This document shows positions 23,480-37,000 of a DNA stretch of 64,000 bases, in pieces. The stretch spans positions 5,275,519 through 5,339,518 of the forward strand of contig NC_064036.1 of NCBI RefSeq assembly GCF_932526225.1, given 5' to 3'. The position numbers were made by a program, and so were the translations under genes. The notes beneath the pieces were generated by a model that was given only the letters and a program-made list of their open reading frames with translations, was not told the DNA's origin and searched no databases. The DNA is from Nematostella vectensis (lineage: Eukaryota > Cnidaria > Anthozoa > Actiniaria > Edwardsiidae). Position 1 is the first letter of the stretch, and the number at the start of each line of letters is the position of its first letter.

Positions 23480-24785
23480 CATTGAACTCATCAATGAAGT
23501 ATGTACTTCTTTTATCAAATTCTCAAATTATTACAAAAAACTCAATCAATTTTCAAGTAGAAAGAGTCCCCCCCCCCCTTCTGGACGACCATCTTGCCTC
23601 ACATATCTACGTCTTCGAAGTATATCACCTTGTTTTCAATCATCATCAAAAGCCAAAAAAGGCCAATGACATTTGACAATGGCGTGATAATAATATTTAG
23701 GCAAACTTCTAAATTTCCAGACAATTACTTTTTTTGAGGATTTGGCAACTTTTAGCCTTGGTAATGGTAGAACTATAAAATATTGCTTGGAGAACTACAA
23801 CGCTGGTATAGTTGATAAAGGCTTAATGGTCGAGTAGTTCTCTCATCCCTTAGGGATGTCTATTGAATCAAGTGTTCCACCAGAATGCCCAGACCAATGC
23901 TAGTACTCTAAGCCTGCCTGAATCTGCATAGTTTATATCGCTACTTGCATAAATGATCGTTCCTTCTGATAGAACACGAAAGTCAGGAAAGCAAATATGT
24001 TTGCTCGGATGTGAGGAAAAAAAAACTATTCTATGGAGTTTTCTAAAGTGCACTTTGGTATTTTTATTGGAAGATGAAAACGTAATTTGGATGTCCTTTC
24101 CATAAATTGTTGGGTGAGTTGACTCTATTAAATATAATAGTCTTCATTGTTACGTGGTGTTCAAACTCACAGGAATCATATCAGAACGCTAAAATTGATA
24201 GAAAAACGAAGCTTACTTAGTGTTTGTTTTGTTGGAGGTTAGTCTGATAAACTTCGCTTAAAGTCCATTTTAGGAATTTATCATCAATCGGATTACAGGC
24301 GATAATTTGTCATCACGCACTAACAATTATCCGAATTCAAAGACATAAGATACTCAAGGAAAATCATGAGAAACGTACTACCACAAAACACATCAATTCA
24401 CTAACCAATTTCTTTAAAATAGATACTAAGCAGGAATGCTGGATTAGGGGAGTTTATTTGTTTTGATTGTTTTATATTAATAAACAAGTTGCAATACAGT
24501 GATATAGACACATATTTTCAACCTTTCAAAAATTAATCAATGAACAATTTGGTTGAGTGTCGGCAACTTCTCTCTCCCCCTATATTTCACACTAGACTTT
24601 ATCGTACCTGAACTCCCTGATCGTACCTACTTCACTACGGGATTGAGCGTATTATTTACACTATCATCATGTTTCTGGCTCTCGTTACAATGTCATACCC
24701 ATACCAGCATGTTCTGTCTTGTTTAATAGGCAGAGAAGGTCTATCTGTGTTTCAATTGTGTTAATGGCTCACTGTAACAATGGCT
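23480..24785. other. Intergenic region between the pseudogene and the PDZ/EF-hand gene
   Basis: AT-rich, no coding pattern seen. A run of ten C occurs near 23569. The promoter and untranslated first exon of the downstream gene should lie here or slightly further right. Confidence 0.4.
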
Positions 24786-24942
24786 TACCATCTAACCGGT
24801 TTGCTCCTTCTCGTAGACATGGATGGGTTATTTGACTTTACCTGTACGGGTTAGGGTGTGTGGCTCATCCCTTTGTGTCCCTAGTCTCTAACCACGTATT
24901 ACCATCTAAGAACCGTTCTGCTCCTTCTCGTTGACATGGCTG

Positions 24943-24975
<33 letters not shown>

Positions 24976-25066
24976 AACCCGTACGGGTTAGAGCGAGTGG
25001 CTCACCCCTCTGTGTTTCTGGTCTGCAACCATGTTTTACCACCTAACCGTCCTCTTTCTTCTCGTA
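24786..25066 (+). repeat. Two decayed tandem copies of the PDZ/EF-hand start exon
   Basis: The sequence around the real acceptor and start codon (ctcgtag then acATGGCAGGGCTATTTGAC at 25061-25080) is preceded by two copies at about 126-bp spacing. Copy 1 (24786-24890) keeps ctcgtag and acATGGATGGGTTATTTGAC but reaches a stop after eleven codons. Copy 2 (about 24900-25020) has lost the AG (ctcgttg) and carries a run of about 30 T (24942-24971). Confidence 0.75.
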
Positions 25067-25069
25067 GAC

Positions 25070-28000
25070 ATGGCAGGGCTATTTGACTTTAGCCGTACAG
25101 GCTGGAGCGTGTGGTTCACCTACTTCATCGTGTTGATAATGATCGCCATCACGGGGTTCTTTATCCTTGCCTCCATCATCCTCACCATCAAAAGGTTTTG
25201 CCAGGGGCTGAAACAAGAAGGAGAAGCCTTCGATGCTCTGCCTGAAGAGGTGCGTTGACAATTGTCTAAGGCAAGGGTGGATTGGAGAGGGGAACCGGGG
25301 AACTATATATTCTATAGTTAAAAACGAGGTTGACCCCATATGAAGGGGGGAGGGGGGCAGAATTGGTGCAAGGGATAGAGTATTCTTTTTCGCTGCTAAT
25401 GTGACCTTAATTGTCTCTAAAGCCTTGTGTTTAGCCTTCTGTTCAGGGGGGATGGGCTTGGTTGGTTGCAGATTCACTCTAATCTTCGCCTATCTTTATG
25501 ATTTACACGACAGAATCAAAATGGTGCTGCTGAAGGGACTATAAATGAGTTTAAAAAAGTGACGGCAAATTGAGGAGATATGTGGAGGGGGTGGAAGAAA
25601 GGATTTTGACAAATTAACGAATACAAAAAATGGTAGACTAAATTTTTTTTTTAGGGAGATGAAGCAGATGGCGGCTTCAAATCGTTCTTACAATTCCTTC
25701 AAAGAGATAAAGACTACGAGTTGGTGACAGTCACCAAAGGGGTTATGGGTAAGGGTAGTTATACCTTCAAGAATTGGAAAGAAAATTCCGGAAATTGCGC
25801 CAAAATTCCTGAGAATCCAGCATCCTTATGTGGTTGATGATTAATGAAAAATAAATAGGGAAAGTCTACTCTCATTGCAGCTGGAATGTTGAACTATGAG
25901 AGCGCAGATTCAGACGTGGTCGAGTTATGAGCTTAGGAAGGCGCATCAGGCAGCAGCCATACATGGCTGACCACAGATCAGCACAGCTTAGGTCGGAATT
26001 GTTGGTTTTGTTGGAGGAGGAAAACCCACAAAAAAACCCTTGGAGCAAAGGCTAGACAACCAACTCAACATGTTTGGAACCGGGAATCGAACCCGGAACC
26101 CAGTGGTGAGAGGCACAGACACAACAGAGCGACGCTCTGCCAACTGCGCCACATAGGCTTACAAAGAATAAATCGTATAGGTAATTTTCCGCGCATGAGG
26201 AAGCTTGTCACGGGGAGCAAGATAGATTATAAAACTTTAATGAGGATTCAAATTCGGCCATATTCCCCTTTTCAACGTCAAAGTAGTAATTTGACCGTAA
26301 TTTCAACGTCAAAGTAGTTATCACTTCACGTAAGACTATCCCTAGATCATCTTAATCACATCTCTACACTAGCGAAGACCTCTACACTAGCGAAGAAAGC
26401 GGAGACATGACATGCTTACTGAGCTTGCATAGATTAGTGTGGGGGAGACGCAAGCACCCGGGGGGGGGGGGGGGGGGGGAGGGGGGACTCTCCAGGAAAG
26501 TATACGGGGATGCTCTTTTATAGGGAATAAAATTCTTACCAACTGCTATCTTTTAGGGTTGTTAGGATTTTCCCAATTCTGCTATCTCTTAGGGGTGTTA
26601 GTATTTTCCCAATTCTGCTATCTTTTAGGGGTGTTAGGATTTTCCCAATTCTGCTATCTTTTAGGGGTGTTAGGATTTTCCCAATTCTGCTATCTCTTAC
26701 GCGTGTTAGGATTTTCCCAATTCTGCTATCTTTTAGGGGTGTTAGGATTTTCCCAATTCTGCTATCTTTTAGTGGTTTTCACGCCCGGGGAGGAGGATTT
26801 TACCAATTCTGCTATCTTTTAGGGTGTCTCACGCTAAATGGTGGCCCAATCGCTCGAAACGTATTTTACAATAAACCACAAGTCGGCTTTATCAGTAACA
26901 TAACAATACAGGATCCGTCAGCCAATTAAAACGGGCATTGTTTTCTTTAATGCAATCTTTTACGGTTAAAAATTTCTTCGACCACACCCAATGTGCTATC
27001 TCTTAGGGCTAAGAACCATTGTTGACCACGCCCTTAGTGCTATCCCAAAGGGTTAAAATTGGTTTTGCTGTCGAGCAGCCCAGTCTGTTTTTCTCAAAAG
27101 TCCCCCCATCCCCCACCTGTACGTAAGCTTACTTCTCCGCTACCTTCCCATTTTATGTTTTCTTTGCTTATAAAGATCTAGCGGTTTTACTGAAGTGCCC
27201 TATTTTTCATCATGTAGGGAATTACTCCCACATAGGGGTACGGCTGGAAGGAGGTCTTGATAATCCCTCACTTCACGGTGATCCAGGAATATTCGTCCAA
27301 GCTGTCAAAAAAGACAGTCCTGCATACGGAAAACTGTATCCCGGAGACAGGATTCTATCGGTAAGATTTAAGTGAGCTGGAAAAGTCCGATAAACGCACG
27401 CAGACAAAAATATAAACTTTACATAAAAAAAACATATATAAAAATATACAAAAAGCGACATCAAAATGAGAAGTGCTTTGGGGAGAAAACAACGGACAAA
27501 TCCGGTGGCGGAAATATATATATCGAGCAGAAAAGTTAATTGATCAACCTCGACCCTTATAGAGTCTGTAGTAGTTTGACCCAGAAATATTTTGTTTACT
27601 TAAAGCATATTCTTTTCACGCATGGTATAAAGGTTCCCCCTGAAGCGGTCTATTCCTATGAAGCAGCCTGATTTTAAATATGCTTATTATTGTGCCCCAT
27701 GAGCTCCCCCTCTTCACAGACATTTTTTACTTGACAAGTTTTACTTGACAAGTCTAGTCGTTCGTCTAGGCCTCAAGTAAAACTTGCCAAGTAAAAAAGC
27801 AATAACTCTAGCTTTTGAACGTGAAAGTGAACTTTGTCAGGTAAAAACTTGTGTGACAAATATTGGCGTTTGCTGTTAGGTTAACGGTGAGCGCGTGACA
27901 CGGGTGCCACGTAAGTACGTGGAGGTAATGATCAAGATGGCGGAAGGAGTGGTGAGGTTTTACGTCAAGAGAGCGCCAAAACGACAGGTAACTCTAATTT

Positions 28001-31000
28001 GCTGTTTTTGTTCCTAGGTAGAAAACAATTGTTTTTTTTTTTTGTTTGTTTCTTTTACGCACGGGGGCGACATTTTGATTTGCCTATTATAACGCTTTTT
28101 ACGCGACGAGTGGGTACGGAAATAGCACTTTTTAAACAAGGACCAGCACTAGAAAATGGCTTAGCTCCGCCCTCTTTTAAACTTCAATGACAACACGCCG
28201 TAACATTGCGTCGGTAGTGAAACTTTTTAGTTGTGTTATCGTTAATAATGTGAACTAATTTTTTCTGCACATTCCTGCTCTTTTGGTGGGTTATTCATTG
28301 TTAGTAGCAAAGAGAAAATAAACCGAGCAAACGAGAAGCGCTTCAAAAGTTGTGTTTAGGTTTCGCTCCTCGCGGGCAAACAAGACACGCTTGACTGAAC
28401 TCCGGAGCTCCGCACCGCGTAGTAGTCTACTGACAACTGAGCCTTTCGTGGACCTGGTCCAGGCCCTTCTATAGTGCGGGTCCTTGTATAAGCGGGGAAC
28501 GTATATTTTACGCTCGTGGGCGACATCTTTATTTGCCCTGTATAGTGTACATTGCTTACACATTTGTTGTAGCCCATGTCAGGTTTTTTCGTCTCTTCAA
28601 TTTCTGAGATCCATTATGTTTCTCAATTAAAAAAAATATTTCACCAAAATTAACTTTTCATAATTTACCCACTAACCGTTAAATAATACAATAATATGTA
28701 TATTGATGGCAGATCAACCTGTTATTAAGGTAACAGCATGACTATAGTTTGAACTATTTTTTTTAATTGTAGAAACGCGTCTACAAAGCAATGGACGAGT
28801 ATAATGCAGACGTGCGCAAAGGAGTCTTTACAAAGCAACAGTTTGAAGGTGAAAATATGAAGTAATAATATCTGCTGTTATCAATAGAGTCAACAGAGAC
28901 GTTTATGTGTTGACTAAAGCTCATGATATACTCTGATTTGACATAAGGATATTTATTTCTTTTAGGGTTGTAATGCCAAATTCCAACAGCTCAGAAAAAC
29001 ATATGGTATCTTTTTGTTCTCTATTATTCTCTAATCAAACTGTCGGTCACATTTTCTAGAAATCGAGGATGCATTCTCAGTGTTTGATCCCGATTGCAAG
29101 GGGCGCGTCAAGACGATGGACTGTGTACCTCTAGTGCGCTCACTTGGGTACAACCTGCACGAAGCTGAGATCTGGGTCTATATGAACGAGCTCGGATATA
29201 CAGGTAATGGGGGAAGTGTACAGGTGATTGGGGGTACAGGCAATGTAAGGGGGACAGATGGATGGAGGGAGTATACAGGTGATGGGGGAAAGAACATGTG
29301 ATTGTAGGGATGAAATACAGCTGTTGAAAGGGAGAGTATACAGGTGATGGGGGGAATGGACAGGCGATTGTAAGGGGTTACCGGTAATGTCAAGAGTTAC
29401 AGATGGTTAGGGGGGAGTGTACAGGTGATGGGAGGGGTAGTGTACTGGTGATGGGTGGGGAAGTGTACAGGTTATTAGAGGTGGGGTCAACAGGTGATTG
29501 GAGGGGGATAGACAAGTGATGGGAGGGGGAGTGTACAAATGATGAAAGGGGGAAATGTACAGATGATTGTAAGTGGGTACCAGTAATGTAAAGGTTTACA
29601 GATGGTTAGGGGGGGCGGGAGTGACAGGTGATGAAAGGGGGAGTGTGCTGGTGATTGGAGGGGGGTGTAGAAGTGTTGGAAGGTGAGTGAGTCAGGTGAT
29701 GGGAGGAGGGGTGTTGGGGTGATGAGAGGTGGAGCATACAGGTTATTAGAGGTGGGGTATACAGGTTATTGGAGGTGGGGTATACAGGTTATTGGAGGTA
29801 GGGTACACAGGTTATTAGAGGTGGGGTACACAGGCTATTGGAGGTGGGGTAGACAGGTTATTGGAGGTGGGGTATACAGGTTATTAGAGGTGGGGTATAC
29901 AGGTTATTAGAGGTGGGGTATACAGGTTATTAGAGGTGGGGTATACAGGTTATTAGAGGTGGGGTATACAGGTTATTGGAGGTGGGGTACACAGGTTATT
30001 GGAGGTGGGGTACACAGGTTATTGGAGGTGGGGTATACAAGTTATTGGAGGTGGGGTATACAAATTATTGGAGGTGGGGTATACAAGTTATTGGAGGTGG
30101 GGCATACAGGTTATTAGAGGTGGGGTATACAGGTTATTAGAGGTGGGGTATACAGGTTATTGGAGGTGGGGTATACATGTTTTTGGAGGTAGGGTACACA
30201 GGTTATTAGAGGTGGGGTAGACAGGTTATTGGAGGTGGGGTAGACAGGTTATTGGAGGTGGGGTATACAGGTTATTAGAGGTGGGGTATACAGGTTATTA
30301 GAGGTGGGGTATACAGGTTATTAGAGGTGGGGTATACAGGTTATTAGAGGTGGGGTATACAGGTTATTGGAGGTGGGGTATACAGGTTATTGGAGGTAGG
30401 GTACACAGGTTATTAGAGGTGGGGTACACAGGTTATTGGAGGTGGGGTATACAGGTTATTGGAGGTGGGGTATACAGGTTATTAGAGGTGGGGTATACAG
30501 GTTATTAGAGGTGGAGTATACAGGTTATTGGAGGTGGGGTATACAAGTTATTGGAGGTGGGGTATACAAGTTATTGGAGGTGGGGCATACAGGTTATTAG
30601 AGGTGGGGTATACAGGTTATTAGAGGTGGGGTATACAGATTATTGGAGGTGGGGTATACAGATTATTGGAGGTGGGGTATACAGGTTATTAGAGTTGGGG
30701 TATACAGGTTATTAGAGGTGGGGTATACAGGTTATTAGAGGTGGGGTACACAGGTTATTAGAGGTGGGGTACACAGGTTATTAGAGGTTGGGTATACAGG
30801 TTATTAGAGGTGGGGTACACAGGTTATTGGAGGTGGGGTATACAGGTTATTAGAGGTGGGGTATACAGGTTATTAGAGGTGGGGTATACAGGTTTTAGAG
30901 GTGGGGTATACAGGTTTTAGAGGTGGGGTTTACAGGTTATTAGAGGTGGGGTAGACAGGTTATTAGAGGTGGGGTATATAGGTTATTAGAGGTGGGGTAT

Positions 31001-34000
31001 ACAGGTTATTAGAGGTGGGGTATACAGGTTATTGGAGGTGGGGTATACAGATTATTGGAGGTGGGGTATACAGGTTATTAGAGTTGGGGTATACAGGTTA
31101 TTAGAGGTGGGGTATACAGGTTATTAGAGGTGGGGTATACAGGTTATTAGAGGTGGGGTATACAGGTTATTAGAGGTGGGGTTTACAGGTTATTAGAGGT
31201 GGGGTATACAGGTTATTAGAGGTGGGGTTTACAGGTTATTAGAGGTGGGGCATACAGGTTATTAGAGGTGGGGTTTACAGGTTATTAGAGGTGGGGTTTA
31301 CAGGTTATTAGAGGTGGGGCATACAGGTTATTAGAGGTGGGGTATACAGGTTTTAGAGGTGGGGTTTACAGGTTATTAGAGGTGGGGTAGACAGGTTATT
31401 AGAGGTGGGGTATATAGGTTATTAGAGTTGGGGTATACAGGTTATTAGAGGTGGGGTATACAGGTTATTAGAGGTGGGGTATACAGGTTATTAGAGGTGG
31501 GGTAGACAGGTTATTAGAGGTGGGGTATACAGGTTATTAGAGGTGGGGTATACAGGTTATTAGAGGTGGGGTATACAGGTTATTAGAGGTGGGGTTTACA
31601 GGTTATTAGAGGTGGGGTTTACAGGTTATTAGAGGTGGGGTACACAGGTTATTAGAGGTGGGGTATACAGGTTATTAGAGGTGGGGTTTACAGGTTATTA
31701 GAGGTGGGGTATACAGGTTATTAGAGGTGGGGTATACAGGTTATTAGAGGTGGGGCATACAGGTTATTAGAGGTGGGGTATACAGGTTATTAGAGGTGGG
31801 GTATACAGGTTATTAGAGGTGGGGCATACAGGTTATTAGAGGTGGGGTATACAGGTTATTAGAGGTGGGGTATACAGGTTATTAGAGGTGGGGTATACAG
31901 GTTATTAGAGGTGGGGTATACAGGTTATTAGAGGTGGGGCATACAGGTTATTAGAGGTGGGGTATACAGGTTATTAGAGGTGGGGTTTACAGGTTATTAG
32001 AGGTGGGGTATACAGATTATTGGAGGTGGGGTATACAGGTTATTAGAGGTGGGGTATACAGGTTATTAGAGGTGGGGTATACAGGTTATTAGAGGTGGGG
32101 TATACAGGTTATTAGAGGTGGGGTTTACAGGTTATTAGAGGTGGGGTTTACAGGTTATTAGAGGTGGGGTTTACAGGTTATTAGAGGTGGGGTATACAGG
32201 TTATTAGAGGTGGGGTATACAGGTTATTGGAGGTGGGGTATACAGGTTATTAGAGGTGGGGTATACAGGTTATTAGAGGTGGGGCATACAGGTTATTAGA
32301 GGTGGGGTTTACAGGTTATTAGAGGTGGGGTAGACAGGTTATTAGAGGTGGGGTATACAGGTTATTAGAGGTGGGGTATACAGGTTATTAGAGGTGGGGT
32401 ATACAGGTTATTAGAGGTGGGGCATACAGGTTATTAGAGGTGGGGTATACAGGTTATTAGAGGTGGGGTATACAGGTTATTAGAGGTGGGGTATACAGGT
32501 TATTAGAGGTGGGGTATACAGGTTATTAGAGGTGGGGCATACAGGTTATTAGAGGTGGGGTTTACAGGTTATTAGAGGTGGGGTATACAGGTTATTAGAG
32601 GTGGGGTTTACAGGTTATTAGAGGTGGGGTTTACAGGTTATTAGAGGTGGGGTTTACAGGTTATTAGAGGTGGGGTATACAGGTTATTAGAGGTGGGGTA
32701 TACAGGTTATTGGAGGTGGGGTATACAGGTTATTAGAGGTGGGGTATACAGGTTATTAGAGGTGGGGCATACAGGTTATTAGAGGTGGGGTTTACAGGTT
32801 ATTAGAGGTGGGGTTTACAGGTTATTAGAGGTGGGGTAGACAGGTTATTGGAGGTGGGGTATACATGTTTTTGGAGGTAGGGTACACAGGTTATTAGAGG
32901 TGGGGTATACAGGTTATTAGAGGTGGGGTATACAGGTTATTAGAGGTGGGGTATACAGGTTATTAGAGGTTGGGTATACAGGTTATTAGAGGTTGGGTAT
33001 ACAGGTTATTAGAGGTGGGGTATACAGGTTATTAGAGGTGGGGTATACAGGTTATTAGAGGTGGGGTATACAAGTTATTAGAGTTGGGGTATACAGGTTA
33101 TTGGAGGTGGGGTACACAGGTTATTAGAGGTGGGGTTTACAGGTTATTAGAGGTGGGGTATACAAGTTATTAGAGTTGGGGTATACAGGTTATTGGAGGT
33201 GGGGTATACAAGTTATTAGAGTTGGGGTATACAGGTTATTAGAGGTGGGGTTTACAGGTTATTAGAGGTGGGGTATACAGGTTATTAGAGGTGGGGTTTA
33301 CAGGTTATTAGAGGTGGGGTATACAAGTTATTAGAGGTGGGGTACACAGGTTATTAGAGGTGGGGCTTACAGGTTATTAGAGGTGGGGTAGACAGATTAT
33401 TGGAGGTGGGGTTTACAGGTTATTAGAGGTGGGGTAGACAGGTTATTAGAGGTGGGGTATATAGGTTATTAGAGGTGGGGTATACAGGTTATTAGAGGTG
33501 GGGTATACAGGTTATTGGAGGTGGGGTATACAGATTATTAGAGGTTGGGTATACAGGTTATTAGAGGTTGGGTATACAGGTTATTAGAGGTGGGGTATAC
33601 AGGTTATTAGAGGTGGGGTATACAGGTTATTAGAGGTGGGGTATACAGGTTATTAGAGGTGGGGTATACAGGTTATTGGAGGTGGGGTACACAGGTTATT
33701 AGAGGTGGGGTATACAGGTTATTAGAGGTGGGGTTTACAGGTTATTAGAGGTGGGGTTTACAGGTTATTAGAGGTGGGGTATACAGGTTATTAGAGGTTG
33801 GGTATACAGGTTATTAGAGGTTGGGTATACAGGTTATTAGAGGTTGGGTATACAGGTTATTAGAGGTGGGGTATACAGGTTATTAGAGGTGGGGTTTACA
33901 GGTTATTAGAGGTGGGGTATACAGATTATTAGAGGTTGGGTATACAGGTTATTAGAGGTTGGGTATACAGGTTATTAGAGGTGGGGTATACAGGTTATTA

Positions 34001-37000
34001 GAGGTGGGGTATACAGGTTATTAGAGGTGGGGTATACAGGTTATTAGAGGTGGGGTATACAGGTTATTGGAGGTGGGGTACACAGGTTATTCGAGGTGGG
34101 GTATACAGGTTATTAGAGGTGGGGTTTACAGGTTATTAGAGGTGGGGTACACAGGTTATTAGAGGTGGGGTATATAGGTTATTAGAGGTGGGGTTTACAG
34201 GTTATTGGAGGTGGGGTATACAGGTTATTAGAGGTGGGGTTTACAGGTTATTAGAGGTGGGGTTTACAGGTTATTAGAGGTGGGGTTTACAGGTTATTAG
34301 AGGTGGGGTATACAGGTTATTAGAGGTGGGGTTTACAGGTTATTAGAGGTGGGGTATACAGATTATTGGAGGTGGGGTATACAGGTTATTAGAGGTGGGG
34401 TATACAGGTTATTGGAGGTGGGGTACACAGGTTATTCGAGGTGGGGTATACAGGTTATTAGAGGTGGGGTTTACAGGTTATTAGAGGTGGGGTACACAGG
34501 TTATTAGAGGTGGGGTATATAGGTTATTAGAGGTGGGGTTTACAGGTTATTGGAGGTGGGGTATACAGGTTATTAGAGGTGGGGTATACAGGTTATTAGA
34601 GGTGGGGTATATAGGTTATTAGAGGTGGGGTTTACAGGTTATTAGAGGTGGGGTTTACAGGTTATTAGAGGTGGGGTTTACAGGTTATTAGAGGTGGGGT
34701 TTACAGGTTATTAGAGGTGGGGTTTACAGGTTATTAGAGGTGGGGTATACAGGTTATTGGAGGTGGGGTATACAGGTTATTAGAGGTGGGGTTTACAGGT
34801 TATTAGAGGTGGGGTTTACAGGTTATTAGAGGTGGGGTATACAGATTATTGGAGGTGGGGTATACAGGTTATTGGAGGTGGGGTATACAGGTTTTAGAGG
34901 TGGGGTATACAGGTTATTAGAGGTGGGGTTTACAGGTTATTAGAGGTGGGGTATACAGGTTATTAGAGGTGGGGTATACAGGTTATTAGAGGTGGGGTAT
35001 ACAGGTTATTGGAGGTGGGGTATACAGGTTATTAGAGGTGGGGTTTACAGGTTATTAGAGGTGGGGTATACAGATTATTGGAGGTGGGGTATACAAGTTA
35101 TTGGAGGTGGGGTATACAGGTTATTAGAGGTGGGGTATACAGGTTATTGGAGGTGGGGTACACAGGTTATTCGAGGTGGGGTATACAGGTTATTAGAGGT
35201 GGGGTTTACAGGTTATTAGAGGTGGGGTACACAGGTTATTAGAGGTGGGGTATATAGGTTATTAGAGGTGGGGTTTACAGGTTATTGGAGGTGGGGTTTA
35301 CAGGTTATTAGAGGTGGGGTTTACAGGTTATTAGAGGTGGGGTTTACAGGTTATTAGAGGTGGGGTTTACAGGTTATTAGAGGTGGGGTATACAGGTTAT
35401 TAGAGGTGGGGTATACAGGTTATTAGAGGTGGGGTTTACAGGTTATTAGAGGTGGGGTTTACAGGTTATTAGAGGTGGGGTTTACAGGTTATTAGAGGTG
35501 GGGTATACAGGTTATTAGAGGTGGGGTTTACAGGTTATTAGAGGTGGGGTTTACAGGTTATTAGAGGTGGGGTATACAGGTTATTAGAGGTGGGGTTTAC
35601 AGGTTATTAGAGGTGGGGTATACAGGTTATTAGAGGTCGGGTATACAGGTTATTAGAGGTGGGGTATACAGGTTATTAGAGGTGGGGTATACAGGTTATT
35701 AGAGGTGGGGTATACAGGTTATTAGAGGTGGGGTTTACAGGTTATTAGAGGTGGGGTATACAGGTTATTAGAGGTTGGGTATACAGGTTATTAGAGGTGG
35801 GGTATACAGATTATTGGAGGTGGGGTATACAGGTTATTAGAGGTGGGGTATACAGGTTATTAGAGGTGGGGTATACAGGTTATTAGAGGTGGGGTATACA
35901 GGTTATTGGAGGTGGGGTATACAGATTATTGGAGGTGGGGTTTACAGGTTATTAGAGGTCGGGTATACAGGTTATTAGAGGTCGGGTATACAGGTTATTA
36001 GAGGTGGGGTATACAGGTTATTAGAGGTCGGGTATACAGGTTATTAGAGGTGGGGTATACAGGTTATTAGAGGTGGGGTATACAGGTTATTAGAGGTGGG
36101 GTATACAGGTTATTAGAGGTGGGGTATACAGGTTATTGGAGGTGGGGTATACAGGTTATTAGAGGTGGGGTTTACAGGTTATTAGAGGTGGGGTATACAG
36201 GTTATTAGAGGTGGGGTTTACAGGTTATTAGAGGTGGGGTTTACAGGTTATTAGAGGTGGGGTATACAGGTTTTAGAGGTGGGGTATACAGGTTATTGGA
36301 GGTGGGGTACACAGGTTATTGGAGGTGGGGTACACAGGTTATTGGAGGTGGGGTACACAGGTTATTGGAGGTGGGGTACACAGGTTATTGGAGGTGGGGT
36401 AGACAGGTTATTAGAGGTGGGGTATACAGGTTATTAGAGGTGGGGTATACAGGTTATTAGAGGTGGGGTATACAGGTTATTAGAGGTGGGGTTTACAGGT
36501 TATTAGAGGTGGGGTTTACAGGTTATTAGAGGTGGGGTATACAGGTTATTGGAGGTGGGGTATACAAGTTATTGGAGGTGGGGCATACAGGTTATTAGAG
36601 GTGAGGCATACAGGTTATTGGAGGTGGGGTATACAAGTTATTGGAGGTGGGGTATACAAGTTATTGGAGGTGGGGCATACAGGTTATTGGAGGTGGGGCA
36701 TACAGGTTATTAGAGGTGGGGCATACAGGTTATTAGAGGTGGGGTATACAGGTTATTAGAGGTGGGGTATACAGGTTATTAGAGGTGGGGTATACAGGTT
36801 ATTAGAGGTGGGGTATACAGGTTATTAGAGGTGGGGTATACAGGTTATTAGAGGTGGGGTATACAGGTTATTAGAGGTGGGGTATACAGGTTATTAGAGG
36901 TGGGGTATACAGGTTATTAGAGGTGGGGTAGACAGGTTATTGGAGGTGGGGTTTACAGGTTATTAGAGGTGGGGTATACAGGTTATTAGAGGTGGGGTAT

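Noticed and set aside
25031-25258. Alternative start MFYHLTVLFLLVD for the PDZ/EF-hand protein
   Set aside because: The bases before 25068 are a pyrimidine tract ending in cgtag, a clear 3' splice site, and the same stretch is copied upstream without a kept frame; the start at 25070 is preferred.
26083-26160. tRNA gene on the minus strand
   Set aside because: A and B boxes are present, but the stems do not form a full cloverleaf and a non-tRNA tail follows; a tRNA-derived SINE fits better.
29683-36759. Several open frames of 67-75 codons in the 23-bp array
   Set aside because: They only reflect the repeat unit.
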